Of a DNA stretch of 24,575 nucleotides, positions 20,946 through 24,575 are shown piece by piece. How positions within the stretch are numbered: position 1 is the first letter of the stretch; each line of letters begins with the position of its first letter. Below the pieces are notes generated by a model. It had not been told where the DNA came from. It worked only from the letters and a program-made list of their open reading frames with translations, and did no database searches. This stretch comes from Zygnema circumcarinatum (Eukaryota; Streptophyta; Zygnematophyceae; Zygnematales; Zygnemataceae): the NCBI GenBank assembly GCA_037447605.1, contig CM074821.1, positions 1,586,225 through 1,610,799 of the forward strand, read 5' to 3'. The position numbers and the translations under genes are program-made.

Positions 20946-22850
20946 CAAGCTAACAGCCAATCCAGCATTCAGCCAAGAAATATTTAAAGCCAGCAAAAAA
21001 AAACCCGTCCGTACCTCTTGTAAGATGTCAAATTGTGCAAATAATTTTAGATACTGCAATGAAGGGCCTCCAGGAGGCAATGTAGCTACAATTGGGGGGT
21101 AATTCGATGCTAAGGAGGGGAATTAGGGCAGAGTGGGAGAGGCAGCGCGAGAGATAGGGGAGAGAGAGAGAGAGGGAAAAAAACGGGAGAGGGCGAGTGA
21201 TAAGGACACGGATCAACGTGAGGGAGAGGACAGAGAGAGAGTGAGAGGGAGAGGGAGCGAGAAATATAGTGATGGAGAGGGAGAGGTAGAGGGAGAGAGC
21301 GAGAGAGCGGTGAGCCGGTGGCGGTGGTCTCACCGTCGCCTGTTTGTGTACGCGGGTACGAGACCAATGTGAATACGGACAAGCTCACAACAACAGTTTG
21401 TCTCCAAGCTCTTGTTGCGCTTTTCTCATGTGAATGGCTGGAAAAAATGTGGAACGACTGTGTGAACGCGAAGACCATCATTGTCGTTGTTGTGAAAAGT
21501 CGGTTGATTCGATATCCAACGGTGGACGGCTCAGAAATCGAACGCCAGAAAATTGGAACGGAGGGCACCCACCGACACGGTGGAGCAATCGGGTCGTGAC
21601 ACGTGGTAAGGATTTGCCCACGTGATTTGAGGACCAATGGGGGCCGCGCACTGACGGAGGTAATGGCGGTGGTCAGAAAGCAAGGAAGAAAAATTTTCAA
21701 ATTTTTTGGTCCCTACCCAGAAAGTATGGTGGACACTGATTGGTTGCCTTCAAGGAAAAATGTTATATTTGGGTAGAAAATCCGATTTTGGCGATTCTGA
21801 TTGGATGTGAAAAAGTGAAAGAAATCTGGTCGGTCAGAATTATCGATAAAGCAAAATACCTCAAAATTCTGATTCTCCGCAACTTCCGCCATAGTCAGAT
21901 TTGGGCATACGTGGCAGCCTCTGATTGTTGAAAACTCTGCCAGCCAACATATCCGACAAAAATACAAATTACCGACATGACAAAAGGAATTTAAAGATAA
22001 AATTGAATGCCGACGTGGATAGCCTTTCAGCCAGTCAGAGCAGAATTTCGTGCGTGCCAGAGCTCCAGATGCCCTGCTGGCGTGTCAGGGCCACGTCAGC
22101 TGAGGGCAATCTGTCCCGGACCACGAGTTTGGTGAGTAGACGCCACGTCACTACACGTGTGTTGCTTACATGTTTCTCTGAATCCGTACTTTCGATAACC
22201 TGTACTAGTTCTGATCTAAAGCCGGTAGGTGAAATCCCGAGGTGCAGGGAATCAACCGCCTCCACCGACTAGGGTTCGTACAGTGCCATGGTTCCGTACA
22301 CTGCCATGGTTTCGTACAGTGACGTCATAAAACTAAACGACATCTCATATCTTACGTCAAGTAATATGTTACAACCAATCAGGAGGCACCAGCCCGGGAG
22401 TGGCCGTAACTGCTGGCGATTGGGCGGCCAGTTGTGTCGTTTAGTACATACAACTCGATGTCACCGACGGTAGTCATAGACGTATCGACACTAACGGACA
22501 GAAATTTCGCCGACCGGCCACCGGCCACCGGCAGACGGCAGCCGGCAGGCCGTTATACGGCACTAGGTTTCAGGTGACAACCATTGGTTCACCCATTGGT
22601 TCATAAACATCACTTGATGGCAAGATCAATGCCACATATTTTCGCTCAAACAATGTCAGTGTTCCGTTCATAGCCTTTCTCCGTTCATAGGTCATTTTTG
22701 ACCCGTGCTACATCTTGCCTTTGTCTATGAACATTTGATAACGGCGCCATTGTGAGAACATTGCCAATTCACTTCTCTAACAAGGGTATGCTTGCCATGG
22801 AATGGCCATGTCAATGGTTGGCAACATTGCTTAGCGAGCTATGCAAGCCA
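20946..22850. other. Intergenic, ACGTG- and CCAAT-rich
   Basis: A GA tract at 21130-21310 is followed by unique DNA with CACGTG words near 21599, 21618, 21909 and 22156 and CCAAT/ATTGG words near 21638, 21737, 21811 and 22375. GGCCACCGGCCACCGGCAGACG-type short repeats lie at 22510-22550. No convincing exon was found on either strand; the frames present lack family motifs. Confidence 0.4.
22268..22324. repeat. Three-unit 18-bp tandem repeat (GGTTCGTACAGTGCCAT)
   Basis: GGTTCGTACAGTGCCAT, then GGTTCCGTACACTGCCAT, then GGTTTCGTACAGTGACGT follow head to tail with one or a few changes each. Confidence 0.85.
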
Positions 22851-22853
22851 TTA

Positions 22854-23002
22854 GGGGGTCTCAGACTTGTTGTTCGTAAGTTTGAGACCAGAACGAGTAC
22901 TCCGGTGACATCTGTTAGTGAAGAGTTGTTAGGAACTTGGGTGCGCGAAGCGTCGAAAGAAGTCGACTGCGAATCAGGCGGCGCCACGTGGACCACTTTG
23001 TA
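22854..23002 (+). mobile_element. Left part of a GGGGGTCTCAGAC element, relative of the 3304 MITE
   Basis: TTA followed by GGGGGTCTCAGACTT, then CGTAAGTTTGAGACCAGAAC and GAGTACTCCGGTGACATC, matches the left half of the 3304-3436 MITE over about 60 bp. No matching right terminus was found, so the element is truncated, or its right end was lost or moved when the pogo-like sequence at 23003 arrived. The right boundary is arbitrary. Confidence 0.6.
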
Positions 23003-23090
23003 CAGTAACCACCCCCTAATATTTTCGCCATGGTTTCGGCCGAGATTGGACGAAAATCTTGGAATTGGAAAGTAGTAGACCGTGTTACCA
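23003..23090 (+). mobile_element. Truncated pogo/Emigrant-like MITE, copy C
   Basis: TA followed by CAGTAACCACCCCCTAATAT and TTTCGCCATGGTTTCGGC matches the left end of copy A (9374). Similarity continues through GACGAAAATCTT to CCGTGTTACCATGGCG. The right half and right terminus are missing. It again sits beside a GGGGG-family terminus (22854). Confidence 0.7.
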
Positions 23091-23337
23091 TGGCGCTCGT
23101 GGTTTCTAGAGACCGGCCTGCGGCCGTACTGAGTGCCTCTGAGTGTGTACAGTACTGAGTGCGGAGAGTGACGAAGAGGATGACAGAGAAGAGAGTGGAG
23201 AAAAGCGAGTGTAAGGAGAGAGGAGAGCGGGAGACAGGAAAGGAGAGGACAGGGAGAAGCAAGAGGAGAGGTTTTGTTTCGCTTACATTAATAATGTGTT
23301 CGTGTGTAACTTTTGCTTTTCTTGATCCTTTTCTCAG

Positions 23338-23507
23338 CAAATTCAAAGGCCATATCAGGCAATTCCATTTTCATCCTCGCTCAGGATGCTAGCGAACCAA
23401 ATTTTCGACAATTTGACTTACCCTTTTGTCGCCGTTCACGTCAGACGAGGGGATAAAGTAAATCCAAAAAGATGGCCCCACCTCGACAATGATACTCGCC
23501 CCCCCCA
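23338..23507 (+). CDS. Fucosyltransferase-like exon (HVRRGDK motif), partial gene
   Basis: An internal exon on the plus strand between a strong acceptor (pyrimidine-rich, TTTTCTCAG, ending 23337) and a GTGAGC donor (23508). It is 170 nt, phase 0 in and phase 2 out, encoding 56 residues with ANQIFDNLTYPFVAVHVRRG followed by DKVNPKRWPHLDNDTRPP. The H-x-R-R-x-D-K block is the GDP-fucose-binding motif I typical of alpha-1,6-fucosyltransferases (GT23: FUT8, NodZ) and, in altered form, of protein O-fucosyltransferases. By analogy the enzyme would transfer fucose from GDP-fucose to a glycan in the Golgi. Flanking exons were not found: the upstream DNA is transposon-derived and the downstream DNA is CT-rich. 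Remnant versus real gene is unresolved. Confidence 0.55.
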
Positions 23508-23574
23508 GTGAGCCTCTCCACTCTCTATGTGGTGCTCGTACCCTCCTTACAGTCTGCTTCTCTACGCTTGTCAA

Positions 23575-23862
23575 GGTCTCTCGGTCCCTTTTCTTCCTTA
23601 AGAGCAAGGCTCTCTCCACTCCCTTTCTCCCTCCGATCTCCCCTCTCCCTTCCTCTCGTCCCCTCCCGCCATCTCCCTCCTCCCTTCCCTCTACACGCTT
23701 TCCGATTTTCCGGTCTTCCCCTGCTCGTCACCTCCCTTTCCTCTCGCTTCCTCCGTTCCTCCTCCCTTCTCCCTCTCCCCACTCCCTCCCCCCCTCCTCC
23801 CTTCCCCTCTCTCTCTTCTTAATTCTCCCCTCCTTTTCCTCCCACTCCACCCCCACTCCTTT
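23575..23862. repeat. CT-rich low-complexity tract
   Basis: Degenerate CCTCCC/CTCTCC sequence following the fucosyltransferase-like exon, probably intronic if that gene is real. Confidence 0.85.
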
Positions 23863-23875
23863 CCTTTTCGATAGT

Positions 23876-24075
23876 GTAATGAAATTGGTGAGAGGGAGAG
23901 AGTGAAAAAGTGAGAGCGAGAGAGTAATCCGAATTCTCGATTCGTAAATGGTATATTTCACCTTCCCGTTTGATGTTCTAATACTTACATGGACTATAGT
24001 TCTGTCTCCTTTGATTTGACGACTTTTACTCGTCATTTCACGGAGCTGTACGGCTGCTGAATACATGTGCGGCAA
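23876..24075. repeat. Dispersed host repeat, uninterrupted copy
   Basis: AAATTGGTGAGAGG...GA tract, then CGTAAATGGTATATTTCACC, ACATGGACTATAG, GTCATTTCA and GAATACATGTGC match the interrupted copy at 9182-10219 and lack both GGGGGAGTC elements. Confidence 0.75.
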
Positions 24076-24406
24076 CTTGAAACGGATTCCACTCGACGTA
24101 ATTATTTCGATCAAACATGGAGATTGAGTTGAAACTCAGTCTTTCATTCACATTCAGCATCAAGCGTTCTATGGGATATTTTTCTTTTTAAGACCGCACG
24201 ATTCTTCTTAGATTACAGCATTTTCCTCTACTGCTGTGTATCCTTTTGCGGAAAAGAAGCATGAAATTTACAATACTGTCACAGTTATGGTTGGTGCTAA
24301 ACTTAAAAAAAAAACACAAAAAACTGCCTTTTTCAGATTCTACGTGCAACAACACAGAACATCGATCTATGTACTTGTTTATCTATTTACAAAGTTGAGC
24401 CCCATG
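24076..24406. other. Likely 3' UTR / spacer
   Basis: AT-rich sequence with a run of A at 24306-24315. It follows the stop of the minus-strand exon at 24407-24508 and probably holds its 3' UTR. No other gene is seen. Confidence 0.35.
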
Positions 24407-24508
24407 TCAACGCGAGGAGAAGGATCCTCCCTGAACTGAGCCCATTCCGCTCGGCGGCTCGGAGCCCTCTCGCCCTTCACGGTATGCATCCTCCACCGCG
24501 ATGACGCC
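24407..24508 (-). CDS. Probable last exon of an unrecognised minus-strand gene
   Basis: After a pyrimidine-rich acceptor (GGTCTCCTCAG, ending 24509) a frame of 33 residues, GVIAVEDAYREGREGSEPPS then GMGSVQGGSFSSR, ends at TGA (24407-24409). The G/C-rich codons and hydrophilic, Gly/Ser-rich tail look like a C-terminus. Earlier exons would lie beyond the right edge of the window. No family can be assigned from so short a piece, and a chance frame is possible. Confidence 0.35.
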   Translation of the reverse strand, partial: GVIAVEDAYREGREGSEPPSGMGSVQGGSFSSR

Positions 24509-24575
24509 CTGAGGAGACCATGCATCGACAACAGCAGAGGAAGGGAGAGGGAGTGAGGGAGGGAGAGGGACGGGA

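Noticed and set aside
21018-21056. Possible 39-nt minus-strand micro-exon (YLKLFAQFDILQE) between a TTGCAG acceptor and a GTACGG donor
   Set aside because: Too short, AT-rich codons unlike the nearby genes, and no neighbouring exon to join.
22035-22265. Minus-strand 76-codon frame (MEAVDSLHLGISPTGF...)
   Set aside because: No family match, no borders, and it overlaps ACGTG-rich intergenic DNA; likely chance.
23389-23619. Minus-strand frame containing ASIIVEVGPSFWIYFIPSSD with a donor-like GTAAGT
   Set aside because: It is the antisense shadow of the plus-strand exon that carries the fucosyltransferase motif and has better splice borders.

Overview
This is a nuclear contig from a eukaryote, most likely of the green lineage. 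Three things point that way: a spliced gene for a plant-type BBD bifunctional nuclease, a Myb/SANT-like (trihelix-type) transcription-factor gene, and plant telo-box words (AAACCCTAA). The heavy load of purine/pyrimidine microsatellites, many transposon remnants, short exons in long repeat-rich introns and an assembly gap would suit a repeat-rich streptophyte alga such as a charophyte. That placement is inference; no species can be read from the sequence. Spliced genes here were assembled by hand from reading-frame continuity, GT/AG borders and protein-family motifs.

Left part (1-9320). Intergenic DNA holds two identical tRNA-Ala(AGC) genes in inverted orientation (1369-1441 + and 2394-2466 -), separated by two kinds of tandem repeat. 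A last-exon candidate of an unrecognised minus-strand gene lies at 2732-2916. A 133-bp MITE with perfect terminal inverted repeats is at 3304-3436. A 180-bp-arm inverted repeat rich in CACGTG words spans 3708-4290. An interstitial TTAGGG array lies at 5452-5627. The intronless Myb/SANT-like plus coiled-coil gene is at 6981-8969.

Middle part (9320-14310). This is a transposon nest. Two copies of an element with GGGGGAGTC termini (9324-10052 and 10220-14305) each carry an internal pogo/Emigrant-like MITE with CAGTAG...CTACTG ends. The second MITE is itself split by about 3.2 kb (10538-13744) with GGGGGAGTC ends. That inner segment contains a large CTG/CAG inverted repeat interrupted by a 567-N gap, and an organelle-like tRNA-Cys(GCA) gene.

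Right part (14310-24575). Beyond microsatellites, ten exons on the minus strand (19981 down to 16021) join in frame into a 386-residue protein with a plastid-transit-like N-terminus, a DUF151 bifunctional-nuclease domain and a UVR-like helix. A further coding-looking exon (15435-15664) may be an alternative 3' end. Upstream of that gene lies 3 kb of GA-rich and ACGTG-rich intergenic DNA. Next comes a plus-strand exon with a fucosyltransferase HVRRGDK motif (23338-23507), then a relative of the sequence that hosts the transposon nest, and a probable last exon of another minus-strand gene (24407-24508). No operon-like functional link between the genes is visible.
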